Assembly: GCF_021605415.1 (NCBI RefSeq)
Contig: NZ_WKEQ01000019.1
Coordinates: forward strand, 33,473-97,472
Direction: 5' to 3'
Length of the DNA: 64,000 nucleotides
From: Pseudomonas syringae
GTDB taxonomy: Bacteria; Pseudomonadota; Gammaproteobacteria; Pseudomonadales; Pseudomonadaceae
The translations under genes and the position numbers were made by a program. Every line of letters starts with the position of its first letter. Position 1 is the stretch's first letter. Shown piece by piece: positions 44,536-53,270 of this stretch. Under the pieces are notes generated by a model. That model was not told the origin of the DNA and did not search any database. It saw nothing but the letters and a program-made list of their open reading frames with translations.

Positions 44536-45186
44536 CGGGGTATTCCTGGTTAGACGAGCGCGACGGATGCGCCAAAGAATTGATTTTGCCAGCTGAACGA
44601 ATACTTTGCTGCCCTGGCTGCGGGATTTCTGTTTTTTGCTCCACCATTTCTTTATAAAACGGCAGGGAATATAGAAAAAGCAGCGATGCAGCATGAACGG
44701 AACCATGAAGTATAGAAAAAACGACATGGCTGAATAAAAAATAGAGAAGAAAACTGCATTGAGCCCGAAGAGTCCTCCGTATTTTCCCGTCGCTGTTGCC
44801 AAGTCTTTTGAAGTCAGATAAAAACTCCATGCATAAAGTATGAAAAGAAGTGTGCCTCCAATGAGAATGGCTAGGTATCGCTTGAGTGTCATTTTGTCAA
44901 ATTGTGTGGGGTCGAACTCTGTTGTGACGGCTTGATAGGTTGAGCGGATGGCTAACAATGGCCCGAATATGGCGACATAATTTGCGGCTGCCTTTGAACT
45001 GAAGGGGAAAAGAGATGACCAGAACCCGATAATGCCAAATAGCTGGTTATCTATGAATGCATTGATGGCAATGTCCAGTGTGTTTTGAGGGTGCGCGGGC
45101 AGTAAGAGACTTATGAGGAAAATTGGAATGCAAAAAATCCCGAATGCCGACAGGAATGAAGTTGGGTTGAATGCTTTTCCAGTCAT
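44182..45186 (-). CDS. Predicted fusion: four-helix membrane protein joined to a small acidic protein
   Basis: 334-codon frame. Residues 1-217 form a membrane protein with four hydrophobic segments (about 11-30, 51-80, 104-124, 138-166) and a basic tail, encoded by AT-rich DNA. From residue 218 the protein becomes soluble and acidic (MQMTTALLIVNPCDDEEDN...) and the DNA returns to GC-rich. The join holds a good AGGA ribosome site and ATG, so the second part looks like an independent gene read into by accident. The membrane half lies just downstream of a colicin-like fragment and could be its immunity protein (inference). No family recognised for either half. Confidence 0.6.
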   Translation of the reverse strand: MTGKAFNPTSFLSAFGIFCIPIFLISLLLPAHPQNTLDIAINAFIDNQLFGIIGFWSSLFPFSSKAAANYVAIFGPLLAIRSTYQAVTTEFDPTQFDKMTLKRYLAILIGGTLLFILYAWSFYLTSKDLATATGKYGGLFGLNAVFFSIFYSAMSFFLYFMVPFMLHRCFFYIPCRFIKKWWSKKQKSRSQGSKVFVQLAKSILWRIRRARLTRNTPMQMTTALLIVNPCDDEEDNMAMLCCHSDKGDMFLMSRYPDEDELEITLDGEPSTLDGVKVTLTPTLLKIEIAAGDADALNGDDVLEITYNPDMVDLAEVEETLKNILDGTGTFISQI

Positions 45187-45228
45187 AAAGGATTTCTGAC
45201 CCGCCGTGGCTGTAATAAGTTAGATAGC

Positions 45229-45261
45229 CAAGGTTGAGTCGGTGTGGACGACCCAACCTTG
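45229..45261. terminator. Strong hairpin between bacteriocin fragment and membrane-protein gene
   Basis: CAAGGTTG/CAACCTTG plus an inner GTCG/CGAC stem separated by one A-C mismatch. On the plus strand a run of seven T lies about seven bases after the stem; no T-run follows on the minus strand. It may therefore be a relic or a translation-level element. Confidence 0.45.
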
Positions 45262-45277
45262 ATACAACTTTTTTTCG

Positions 45278-45499
45278 TTACCTAGGTAACGCGGTTTCTA
45301 TTTGTTCTAGGATAATCGCGTTGATTTTTTCCACGTTAGTGGAGTCCAGTAAAAATGCTGCCACTGCAATCACCAAGCCAGCAGCTACGATGACAGATGC
45401 GCTGGTGGCAGCAGCTACAGGGAGAGACGCGACAACAGTTCCAGTTGCCGCATGTGCTAATTCCTTTTTCTGATAAAGAACCTGTTCCGTGGTTCGGTC
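45278..45499 (-). pseudogene. C-terminal fragment of a pore-forming colicin-like bacteriocin
   Basis: An open stretch of 73 codons with no usable start. It reads ...KKELAHAATGTVV, then a long hydrophobic hairpin (AAATSASVIVAAGLVIAVAA), then LLDSTNVEKINAIILEQIET and a stop. Pore-forming colicins end in just this way: a hydrophobic hairpin followed by a short acidic helix with V-K-N residues. The rest of the toxin is missing; a good ribosome site and ATG lie nearby but in another frame. The minus-strand membrane protein downstream could be the retained immunity gene. Identification is by pattern only. Confidence 0.45.
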
Positions 45500-45696
45500 T
45501 CATATTAGTAGCGCTGCCGACAGAAATATTCTGTAGGGTCTTGGTCTTTTAATTGTGTAAGACAATTCTTGTCAGGTTGTAAGTTTGTGTAAGTGTGGCT
45601 TGTTGTTCGTTGTTTTTGGTCCGCTTTGTCGATTAAAGAGCGGGTGGTAGGAAAGTTTCTGCGTTACGTTCTGATTGTTGATGATGAAATATCTGA
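45500..45696. other. AT-rich non-coding stretch of the bacteriocin patch
   Basis: No credible frame on either strand. It contains GACAAGAATTGTC (about 45568-45580), a small inverted repeat that could have been a promoter element for the minus-strand fragment. Base composition differs clearly from flanking core genes. Confidence 0.4.
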
Positions 45697-45894
45697 CTTG
45701 GCTGTAGGACTTTTTATCGTGGCACCAACAACAATGCGTTCGACAGCGACCTGGTCGGCCACTTGCAGCTCTTCTGCCGCGAGTGCGACTCCAGCAATAT
45801 CGACGCCAGCATGGATAAATTGACCCTGCAAATGCAGTGCTACGACTGTGCCGCCATCAGCAAATTCCGGGCATACGAAGAGTTGCCGGACTGA
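45697..45894 (+). pseudogene. 5'-truncated gene for a small zinc-binding protein
   Basis: The frame from 45721 reads GTNNNAFDSDLVGHLQLF, CRECDSSN, then LQMQCYDCAAISKF and ends at TGA 45892. Two CxxC pairs suggest a zinc ribbon. No start codon lies between the upstream in-frame TGA (45694) and this sequence, and the DNA changes from AT-rich to GC-rich at about 45720. The 5' part appears to have been lost when the AT-rich patch arrived. Confidence 0.55.
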
Positions 45895-46375
45895 TCCGCG
45901 TCAACCGCTGGCGCTGAACCCGATGCCGCGCTCAAGGTCGATAAAACGGCGTTGGGCGTTTTCGTTTCTGGATATGTAGCTCTTCAAGCGCTGTTTATGG
46001 CACGAATGTGCCGCAAATCCGGGGATTCAGAGCGCTGGTTTGTCCTGCGCCTGCTAGTGTTTACCGGTGCCAAAGCCTCGGTTTACGTGCCAATGACCGA
46101 ATATGTCGCAGCGCCGCAAGCAGGCACGTTGTCGCACCCTTTAAGCTGCGCAACGGATGAGCACCCGTAAAGGCATTGCCGACCTCTCGGCAGTCGTTTT
46201 TGCAGATGCCCATTCAATGGAAGGTGAATGTGACCTCAACGTCTCGTCCAGCTTCACCCACCTGTCTCCCTGTTTCCTCTGCCCGAGATTCAGGAACAGG
46301 GCGACGGAGGCCCCGAACAGGGGTTTTGCAAGCGACGCTTTCCATCAATAACAAGCCCCAAGCGGAGTACCACAG
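45895..46375. other. Upstream region of gdhB
   Basis: 480 bases without a convincing gene; short plus-strand frames here have poor codon use. The gdhB promoter must lie in it. The only clear element is the AGCGGAG ribosome site just before 46376. Confidence 0.4.
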
Positions 46376-49300
46376 ATGGCGTTCTTCACCGCAGCCAGCA
46401 AAGCCGACTTCCAGCACCAACTGCAAGCGGCACTGGCGCAGCACATCAGTGAACAGGCACTGCCACAAGTGGCGCTGTTCGCTGAGCAATTTTTCGGCAT
46501 CATTTCCCTGGACGAGCTGACTCAACGTCGTCTCTCCGACCTCGCTGGCTGTACTCTTTCTGCGTGGCGCCTGCTTGAGCGCTTCGATCACGCGCAACCG
46601 CAAGTGCGCGTCTACAACCCCGATTACGAACGCCATGGGTGGCAGTCGACCCACACCGCGGTCGAAGTGCTTCACCACGATCTGCCGTTTTTGGTGGACT
46701 CGGTGCGTACCGAACTGAACCGTCGCGGCTACAGCATCCATACCCTGCAAACCACCGTGCTGAGTGTGCGTCGTGGTAGCAAGGGTGAATTGCTGGAAAT
46801 CCTGCCGAAGGGCACCCAGGGCGATGACGTCCTGCAAGAATCGCTGATGTACCTGGAAATCGACCGCTGCGCCAACGCGGCCGAATTGAATGTGCTGAGC
46901 AAAGAGCTGGAACAGGTGCTCGGTGAAGTCCGCGTCGCGGTGGCTGATTTCGAACCGATGAAAGCCAAGGTTCAGGAAATCCTCACCGGCCTGGACAACA
47001 GCCAGTTCGTGGTCGACGCTGAAGAAAAAGCCGAGATCAAAAGCTTTCTGGAATGGCTGGTGGGCAACCACTTCACGTTCCTCGGCTACGAAGAATTCGT
47101 GGTGCGCGATGAAGCCGACGGCGGCCACATCGTCTACGACCAGAATTCCTTCCTGGGGCTGACCAAACTGCTGCGTACCGGCCTGACCTACGATGACCTG
47201 CGCATCGAAGATTACGCCGTGAACTACCTGCGCGAACCGACCCTGCTGTCGTTCGCCAAAGCTGCGCATCCAAGCCGTGTGCACCGTCCGGCTTACCCGG
47301 ACTACGTGTCGATCCGCGAAATCGATGCCGATGGCAACGTCATCAAGGAATGCCGTTTCATGGGCCTGTACACCTCGTCGGTGTATGGCGAGAGCGTGCG
47401 GGTCATCCCGTACATCCGCCGCAAGGTCGAGGAAATCGAACGCCGCTCCGGCTTCCAGGCCAAGGCTCACCTGGGCAAGGAACTGGCCCAGGTCGTCGAA
47501 GTGCTGCCGCGTGATGATCTGTTCCAGACCCCGGTCGACGAGCTGTTCAGCACCGTGATGTCAATCGTGCAGATCCAGGAACGCAACAAGATCCGCGTGT
47601 TCCTGCGCAAAGACCCGTATGGTCGTTTCTGCTACTGCCTGGCCTACGTGCCACGCGACATCTATTCCACCGAAGTCCGTCAGAAGATCCAGCAAGTATT
47701 GATGGAGCGCCTGAAGGCTTCCGATTGCGAGTTCTGGACCTTCTTCTCCGAGTCCGTGCTGGCTCGCGTGCAGCTGATCCTGCGTGTTGATCCGAAGAAC
47801 CGCCTCGACATCGACCCGGTGTTGCTGGAAAAAGAAGTAGTGCAGGCTTGCCGCAGCTGGCAGGACGACTACGCCGCACTGACCGTCGAAAGCTTCGGCG
47901 AAGCGAGCGGCACCAATGTGCTGGCGGATTTCCCGAAAGGCTTCCCGGCCGGCTACCGCGAGCGTTTTGCCGCGCATTCGGCCGTGGTCGACATGCAGCA
48001 CTTGCTCAACCTCAGCGAAAAAAATCCGCTGGTCATGAGCTTCTATCAGCCGCTGGGCCAGGTATCCGGTCAGCGCGAGCTGCATTGCAAGCTCTACCAC
48101 GCCGATACCCCGCTGGCACTGTCCGACGTCTTGCCGATCCTGGAAAACCTCGGCTTGCGCGTCCTCGGTGAGTTCCCGTACCGTCTGCGCCACACCAATG
48201 GCCGCGAGTTCTGGATTCACGATTTCGCGTTCACCGCCGCCGAAGGCCTGGATCTCGACATCCAGCAACTCAACGACACCTTGCAGGACGCCTTCGTCCA
48301 CATCGTGCGTGGCGACGCCGAAAACGATGCCTTCAACCGACTGGTATTGACCGCCGGCCTGCCATGGCGCGACGTGGCACTGCTGCGTGCCTACGCCCGC
48401 TACCTGAAGCAAATCCGTCTGGGCTTCGACCTCGGTTACATCGCCAGCACCCTGAACAACCACACCGACATCGCCCGCGAGTTGACCCGGTTGTTCAAGA
48501 CCCGTTTTTACCTGGCGCGCAAACTCACCGAAGACGATCTGGAAGACAAGCAACAGCGTCTGGAGCAAGCGATCCTCACGGCACTGGACGACGTTCAGGT
48601 GCTCAACGAAGACCGCATTTTGCGTCGCTACCTCGACCTGATCAAGGCGACCCTGCGGACCAACTTCTATCAGACTGACGCTAACGGTCAGAACAAGTCG
48701 TACTTCAGCTTCAAGTTCAACCCGCACGCGATTCCAGAGCTGCCAAAGCCAGTACCGAAGTTCGAAATCTTCGTTTACTCGCCACGCGTTGAAGGCGTGC
48801 ACCTGCGCTTCGGTAACGTGGCGCGTGGTGGTCTGCGCTGGTCCGACCGTGAAGAAGACTTCCGTACCGAAGTCCTCGGCCTGGTAAAAGCCCAGCAAGT
48901 GAAGAACTCGGTCATCGTACCGGTGGGCGCGAAGGGCGGCTTCCTGCCGCGTCGCCTGCCGCTGGGCGGCAGCCGTGACGAGATCGCGGCCGAGGGCATT
49001 GCCTGCTACCGCATCTTCATTTCGGGTTTGCTGGACATCACCGACAACCTGAAAGACGGCGCATTGGTGCCGCCGGTCAATGTTGTGCGTCACGACAACG
49101 ATGACCCGTACCTGGTGGTTGCCGCGGACAAGGGCACTGCAACCTTCTCCGACATCGCCAACGGCATCGCGATCGACTACGGCTTCTGGCTGGGTGACGC
49201 GTTTGCATCCGGCGGTTCTGCCGGTTACGACCACAAGAAAATGGGCATCACCGCCAAGGGCGCGTGGGTCGGCGTGCAACGCCACTTCCGTGAGCGTGGC

Positions 49301-51247
49301 ATCAATGTGCAGAAAGACAGCATCACCGTGGTCGGCGTCGGCGACATGGCCGGTGACGTGTTCGGCAACGGCTTGCTGATGTCCGAAACGTTGCAACTGG
49401 TCGCGGCCTTCAACCATCTGCACATCTTCATCGACCCGAACCCGGAAACGGCTTCGAGCTTCGCCGAGCGTCAACGTCTGTTTGACCTGCCACGTTCGGC
49501 CTGGTCGGATTACGACACCAGCATCATGTCTGAAGGCGGCGGCATCTTCTCGCGCAGCGCGAAGAGCATCGCCATCTCGCCGCAGATGAAAGAACGCTTC
49601 GACATCCAGGCCGACAAGCTGACCCCGACCGAACTGCTGAATGCCTTGCTCAAGGCGCCAGTGGATCTGTTGTGGAACGGCGGCATCGGCACCTACGTCA
49701 AGGCCAGCAGCGAAAGCCACGCCGATGTCGGCGACAAGGCCAACGATGCACTGCGCGTTAACGGCAACGAGCTGCGCTGCAAGGTGGTGGGCGAGGGCGG
49801 TAACCTCGGCATGACCCAACTGGGTCGCGTCGAATTCGGCCTCAATGGCGGCGGTTCCAACACCGACTTCATCGACAACGCCGGTGGCGTGGACTGCTCC
49901 GACCACGAAGTGAACATCAAGATCCTGCTGAACGAAGTGGTTCAGGCCGGTGACATGACCGACAAGCAACGCAACCAGTTGCTGGCGAGCATGACCGACG
50001 AAGTCGGCAACCTGGTGCTGGGCAACAACTACAAGCAGACGCAGGCCCTGTCCCTGGCGGCGCGCCGTGCCTATGCACGGATCGCTGAGTACAAGCGTCT
50101 GATGAGCGATCTGGAAGGCCGTGGCAAGCTGGATCGTGCCATCGAGTTCCTGCCGTCCGAAGAGCAGATCAACGAGCGCGTTGCTGAAGGCCACGGCCTG
50201 ACGCGTCCTGAACTGTCGGTGCTGATCTCCTACAGCAAGATCGATCTCAAGGAACAACTGCTCGGCTCCCTGGTGCCGGACGACGACTACCTGACCCGCG
50301 ACATGGAAACCGCTTTTCCGCCGACGCTGGTCAGCAAGTTCTCCGAAGCCATGCGCCGTCACCGTCTGAAGCGCGAAATCGTCAGCACCCAGATCGCCAA
50401 CGATCTGGTCAACCACATGGGCATCACCTTCGTTCAACGACTCAAAGAGTCGACCGGCATGAGCCCGGCGAACGTGGCCGGAGCGTATGTGATCGTGCGT
50501 GACATTTTCCATCTCCCGCATTGGTTCCGTCAGATCGAAGCCCTGGATTATCAGGTCTCTGCCGACGTGCAACTGGAGCTGATGGACGAGCTGATGCGCC
50601 TGGGCCGTCGGGCCACGCGCTGGTTCCTGCGTGCCCGTCGCAACGAGCAGAATGCTGCCCGTGACGTCGCGCACTTCGGTCCGCATCTGAAGGAGTTGGG
50701 TCTCAAACTCGACGAACTGCTGATCGGCCCGATCCGCGAAACCTGGCAAGCGCGCTATCAGGCGTATGTCGAAGCCGGTGTGCCTGAGTTGCTGGCGCGC
50801 ATGGTGGCTGGCACTACGCACTTGTACACGCTGCTGCCGATCATCGAAGCGTCGGATGTTACCGGCCAGGATCCGGCCGAAGTGGCTAAGGCCTACTTCG
50901 CTGTCGGCAGCGCGCTGGACATCACCTGGTACCTGCAACAGATCAGCGCTCTGCCGGTTGAAAACAACTGGCAAGCCCTGGCCCGTGAGGCGTTCCGCGA
51001 TGACGTCGACTGGCAGCAACGTGCGATCACCATCTCCGTCCTGCAACAGGGCGACGGCAGCCAGGATGTGGAAGCACGCCTTGCGCTGTGGATGGGGCAA
51101 CACGAAAGCATGATCGAACGCTGGCGCGCCATGCTGGTGGAAATCCGTGCGGCGAGCGGCACGGACTACGCCATGTACGCCGTCGCCAACCGCGAACTGC
51201 TGGATCTGGCGTTGAGCGGTCAATCGGTAGTGCCTGCCACTGCCTGA
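46376..51247 (+). CDS. gdhB: NAD-dependent glutamate dehydrogenase, large (180 kDa) type
   Basis: 1623 residues, the usual size of the large NAD-GDH of Pseudomonas. It converts glutamate to 2-oxoglutarate and ammonia, linking amino-acid catabolism to the TCA cycle. An N-terminal regulatory region of about 700 residues precedes the catalytic part. Visible motifs are FGNVARGGLRWSDREEDFRT, catalytic lysine in VPVGAKGGF near residue 852, and the NAD-binding stretch GVGDMAGDVFGNGLL. A bidirectional terminator follows. Known relatives are allosterically controlled and induced by arginine; no such site was identified here. Confidence 0.96.
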   Translation: MAFFTAASKADFQHQLQAALAQHISEQALPQVALFAEQFFGIISLDELTQRRLSDLAGCTLSAWRLLERFDHAQPQVRVYNPDYERHGWQSTHTAVEVLHHDLPFLVDSVRTELNRRGYSIHTLQTTVLSVRRGSKGELLEILPKGTQGDDVLQESLMYLEIDRCANAAELNVLSKELEQVLGEVRVAVADFEPMKAKVQEILTGLDNSQFVVDAEEKAEIKSFLEWLVGNHFTFLGYEEFVVRDEADGGHIVYDQNSFLGLTKLLRTGLTYDDLRIEDYAVNYLREPTLLSFAKAAHPSRVHRPAYPDYVSIREIDADGNVIKECRFMGLYTSSVYGESVRVIPYIRRKVEEIERRSGFQAKAHLGKELAQVVEVLPRDDLFQTPVDELFSTVMSIVQIQERNKIRVFLRKDPYGRFCYCLAYVPRDIYSTEVRQKIQQVLMERLKASDCEFWTFFSESVLARVQLILRVDPKNRLDIDPVLLEKEVVQACRSWQDDYAALTVESFGEASGTNVLADFPKGFPAGYRERFAAHSAVVDMQHLLNLSEKNPLVMSFYQPLGQVSGQRELHCKLYHADTPLALSDVLPILENLGLRVLGEFPYRLRHTNGREFWIHDFAFTAAEGLDLDIQQLNDTLQDAFVHIVRGDAENDAFNRLVLTAGLPWRDVALLRAYARYLKQIRLGFDLGYIASTLNNHTDIARELTRLFKTRFYLARKLTEDDLEDKQQRLEQAILTALDDVQVLNEDRILRRYLDLIKATLRTNFYQTDANGQNKSYFSFKFNPHAIPELPKPVPKFEIFVYSPRVEGVHLRFGNVARGGLRWSDREEDFRTEVLGLVKAQQVKNSVIVPVGAKGGFLPRRLPLGGSRDEIAAEGIACYRIFISGLLDITDNLKDGALVPPVNVVRHDNDDPYLVVAADKGTATFSDIANGIAIDYGFWLGDAFASGGSAGYDHKKMGITAKGAWVGVQRHFRERGINVQKDSITVVGVGDMAGDVFGNGLLMSETLQLVAAFNHLHIFIDPNPETASSFAERQRLFDLPRSAWSDYDTSIMSEGGGIFSRSAKSIAISPQMKERFDIQADKLTPTELLNALLKAPVDLLWNGGIGTYVKASSESHADVGDKANDALRVNGNELRCKVVGEGGNLGMTQLGRVEFGLNGGGSNTDFIDNAGGVDCSDHEVNIKILLNEVVQAGDMTDKQRNQLLASMTDEVGNLVLGNNYKQTQALSLAARRAYARIAEYKRLMSDLEGRGKLDRAIEFLPSEEQINERVAEGHGLTRPELSVLISYSKIDLKEQLLGSLVPDDDYLTRDMETAFPPTLVSKFSEAMRRHRLKREIVSTQIANDLVNHMGITFVQRLKESTGMSPANVAGAYVIVRDIFHLPHWFRQIEALDYQVSADVQLELMDELMRLGRRATRWFLRARRNEQNAARDVAHFGPHLKELGLKLDELLIGPIRETWQARYQAYVEAGVPELLARMVAGTTHLYTLLPIIEASDVTGQDPAEVAKAYFAVGSALDITWYLQQISALPVENNWQALAREAFRDDVDWQQRAITISVLQQGDGSQDVEARLALWMGQHESMIERWRAMLVEIRAASGTDYAMYAVANRELLDLALSGQSVVPATA

Positions 51248-51261
51248 TTGAAAGCTGAATG

Positions 51262-51297
51262 AAAAAACCCCGGTATCGAGAGATGCCGGGGTTTTTT
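51262..51297. terminator. Bidirectional rho-independent terminator
   Basis: AAAAAACCCCGGTATC pairs with GATGCCGGGGTTTTTT around a GAGA loop. It lies between convergent gdhB and the lipoprotein gene and can stop both. Confidence 0.9.
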
Positions 51298-51342
51298 ATT
51301 AGAGCTTCACATCACGCGCCCTACATGATCTGTGTGGGCCAA

Positions 51343-52029
51343 TTACAGTGTTGATAATTTATCTGTCGATCTGGTCAATAAATTACTGAGTGACTGGTCA
51401 AACTTTTGCAATGCGCGAACTTGCACTTCCTGCTGCTGATTAATATCCGCAACAATCTCTTCAGAGCGTTTGAAATCGGCCCATAACGGCGTCAATTCGC
51501 GCGCGTCCGACCCTTTCGCCGTGCCGATGTAGTTGGACTTCGCATCATAAAAATCCGCACTGACTTGCGCGTTGATATCGGAACTGCGCGAAGTGATCAA
51601 CTGACTATGAGTATTGACGATGGCCACGACGTCGGGACTGGCGGCGCGCAGGCTTTGCATGTCTGGATAGACCGTCACCGAGCCGAACTGGCGCTGTAAC
51701 GAGGCCTTGACCCAGTCCACCGCCATGTCGGGTTTCGAGGTGGCCACATAGGCGTCATGGATTGGTTGCACCAGCAGACTCTGGCCGAAACCGGTGCCGG
51801 CGTTGGCCTGGTAGCCGCGCAGATATTCCCGGTTGGTCTGGGTGCTCGGGCTGTAGACGATGCCCAGCGACACGCCGGGACCGCTTTGCACTTGGGTGGC
51901 ACTGCTGCGGCCTACCGGTTTGCTGAACAGGGTATCGAGTGATGAGTAGGATTTGGGTGCGGTGGGAATAGAACAGGCTGACAAGGCCAGCATTGAAATC
52001 GCGAAGGTACTGACTAACGCAAGTTTCAT
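51343..52029 (-). CDS. Predicted outer-membrane lipoprotein, unknown
   Basis: 228 residues from ATG 52029 with GGAGAGAC upstream. The signal peptide ends in a lipobox (SMLALSAC), so Cys-19 is likely lipidated. The mature protein has a mixed alpha-beta middle (GVSLGIVYSPSTQTNREYLR) and a C-terminal helix rich in Gln and Glu (DINQQQEVQVRALQKFDQ). I do not recognise a family with confidence. Monocistronic, convergent with gdhB. Confidence 0.72.
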   Translation of the reverse strand: MKLALVSTFAISMLALSACSIPTAPKSYSSLDTLFSKPVGRSSATQVQSGPGVSLGIVYSPSTQTNREYLRGYQANAGTGFGQSLLVQPIHDAYVATSKPDMAVDWVKASLQRQFGSVTVYPDMQSLRAASPDVVAIVNTHSQLITSRSSDINAQVSADFYDAKSNYIGTAKGSDARELTPLWADFKRSEEIVADINQQQEVQVRALQKFDQSLSNLLTRSTDKLSTL

Positions 52030-52203
52030 AGTGTCTCTCCGGTGAAACAAACTGCAGTTAGGGAAGTTTGATTGCCACTTGATGTCGGCAGTGGCTTCAG
52101 ACTAAACCTGTCGGCGTCCAGCGAAGTAGCCAATATGAAGGCTTGTCGGCAGGCCAATAGTTTTATTTGCTTTAAATATTAAGCTTTAATTTCGCCGGGA
52201 AAT

Positions 52204-52236
52204 AAAAAGGCCTGAATCATCTTTTCGGGCTTTTTT
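52204..52236. terminator. Hairpin terminator after the cupin gene
   Basis: A GCCTGAA/TTCGGGC stem with seven-base loop, flanked by an A-run on one side and a T-run on the other, so it can work in both directions. It closes the minus-strand cupin gene. Confidence 0.75.
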
Positions 52237-52259
52237 ATTTATGGCTGACGCGCTGGTCA

Positions 52260-52658
52260 TCAGTTTTTCAATGGGATCAACACTTGTTCGTCCGGCGACA
52301 GCACCATAAACACCAGCAATTTGGCTGGTCTGGTTTTGCTGGCGTTTTTCGATACCAAATGTTCGGATCCGGCCGGCTCGTACCAGAATTGACCTTTCTT
52401 GTAGGTGATCGCTTCTTCCCCTTTGACTTGAGAAACGACTTCGCCTTCCAGCACATAGGCCATGGCGGTGCCCTCGTGTTTATGGGCGATGGAGGATTGA
52501 CCCGGTTTGTAATCGACCTCGATCATCATGGCTTTTTTGCCTGGTACGTTTTTCAGCGCCTGGTCTTGCAGGACGGTGATTTTTTCCGATGGGTCGTGGG
52601 CGAAGGCCGAGGTGCAAACGGTCAAGGTCAGGGCAGCGAGCAGGGGCAGGACTTTCAT
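52260..52658 (-). CDS. Exported cupin-domain protein
   Basis: 132 residues from ATG 52658 with AGGTGA upstream; a GTG three codons earlier is less well placed. A signal peptide (about residues 1-20, ending SAFA) precedes a single cupin barrel with HKHEGTAMAYVLEGEV, then FWYEPAGSEHLVSKN. The histidines and glutamate are the usual metal ligands. The substrate is unknown; periplasmic cupins of this type are found in many Pseudomonas. Confidence 0.8.
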   Translation of the reverse strand: MKVLPLLAALTLTVCTSAFAHDPSEKITVLQDQALKNVPGKKAMMIEVDYKPGQSSIAHKHEGTAMAYVLEGEVVSQVKGEEAITYKKGQFWYEPAGSEHLVSKNASKTRPAKLLVFMVLSPDEQVLIPLKN

Positions 52659-52773
52659 GAAGGTCACCTGAAGATGTGTAGGAGTCGGTCTTCACGGTAG
52701 ACCCTGAAGCGGTCTGTTCACACCGCCAATATTCGAGAAGATCGGGTGACCAATTGATTTATCAAGCCTGAAA

Positions 52774-52847
52774 ATCAAGAGATCGCAGCCTTCGGCAGCG
52801 CCTACACGGGTTTCTGTAGGTGCTGCCGGAGGCTGCGATCTTTTGAT
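52774..52847. repeat. Inverted repeat of the GATCGCAGCCTTCGGCAGC family
   Basis: The 33-base arms 52774-52806 and 52815-52847 surround an 8-base spacer. It lies immediately after the stop of the small monooxygenase gene, where it may act as a 3' stabiliser or terminator. Confidence 0.75.
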
Positions 52848-52852
52848 CTGCT

Positions 52853-53146
52853 TTAAACGATGGGAAAACTGTTGAAGTCGACGCTGTTGGCCAGCCGACT
52901 GTCGATCAAATCGATGAAGCCCTGCACCTCTGGCCGGCTGAAATGCGCCTGCATGGCCGCTTCCGATTGCCAGTGCGCGCTGACCGTCCAGCGATGACTG
53001 TCGTCGGGGCAGCGGTCGACCATGTAGGACTCGCAACCCGGCAGTTCACGCAGGGTTTCGACGATCTTCTGCAGTTGCTTGCCCAGCTCATCCGAGCGGC
53101 CGGCGGCGGCTTGCACCCTCACCGTGTTGATCACTTCATTGGACAT
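52853..53146 (-). CDS. Antibiotic biosynthesis monooxygenase (ABM) family protein
   Basis: 97 residues with the small ferredoxin-like fold: VINTVRVQAAAGRSDELGKQ, LRELPGCESYMVDRCPDDS, WTVSAHWQSEAAMQAHFSRP. Members are small heme- or cofactor-independent monooxygenases or scavengers of reactive carbonyls (YgiN-like). The gene is downstream of and co-directional with the MocR regulator, 124 bases away. Function is not predictable beyond the family. Confidence 0.8.
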   Translation of the reverse strand: MSNEVINTVRVQAAAGRSDELGKQLQKIVETLRELPGCESYMVDRCPDDSHRWTVSAHWQSEAAMQAHFSRPEVQGFIDLIDSRLANSVDFNSFPIV

Positions 53147-53270
53147 TGCTCACACTCCTGAATCAGGCCGGACGAATCCTGCTCATTGAGGGATAACGCC
53201 TGTGCAGAATAGGCTTGCACGGGGTAGACGCCAATAACCAATCGCCCATTAAACCGCCATACCAATCCGC

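Noticed and set aside
45234..45473. 79-codon plus-strand frame in the AT-rich patch
   Set aside because: No ribosome site, and the opposite strand of the same stretch gives a better-patterned hydrophobic bacteriocin-like end.
45500..45620. Canonical LexA (CTG-N10-CAG) SOS box upstream of the bacteriocin fragment
   Set aside because: Looked for because bacteriocins are often SOS-controlled; no such dyad is present.
45952..46170. 72-codon frame upstream of gdhB
   Set aside because: Poor codon use, no ribosome site, no recognisable sequence; treated as non-coding.
47561..51223. 1220-codon open frame antisense to gdhB
   Set aside because: It mirrors the codon bias of a GC-rich gene on the other strand. 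The protein is His/Gln/Val-rich with no family motif, while gdhB is unmistakable.
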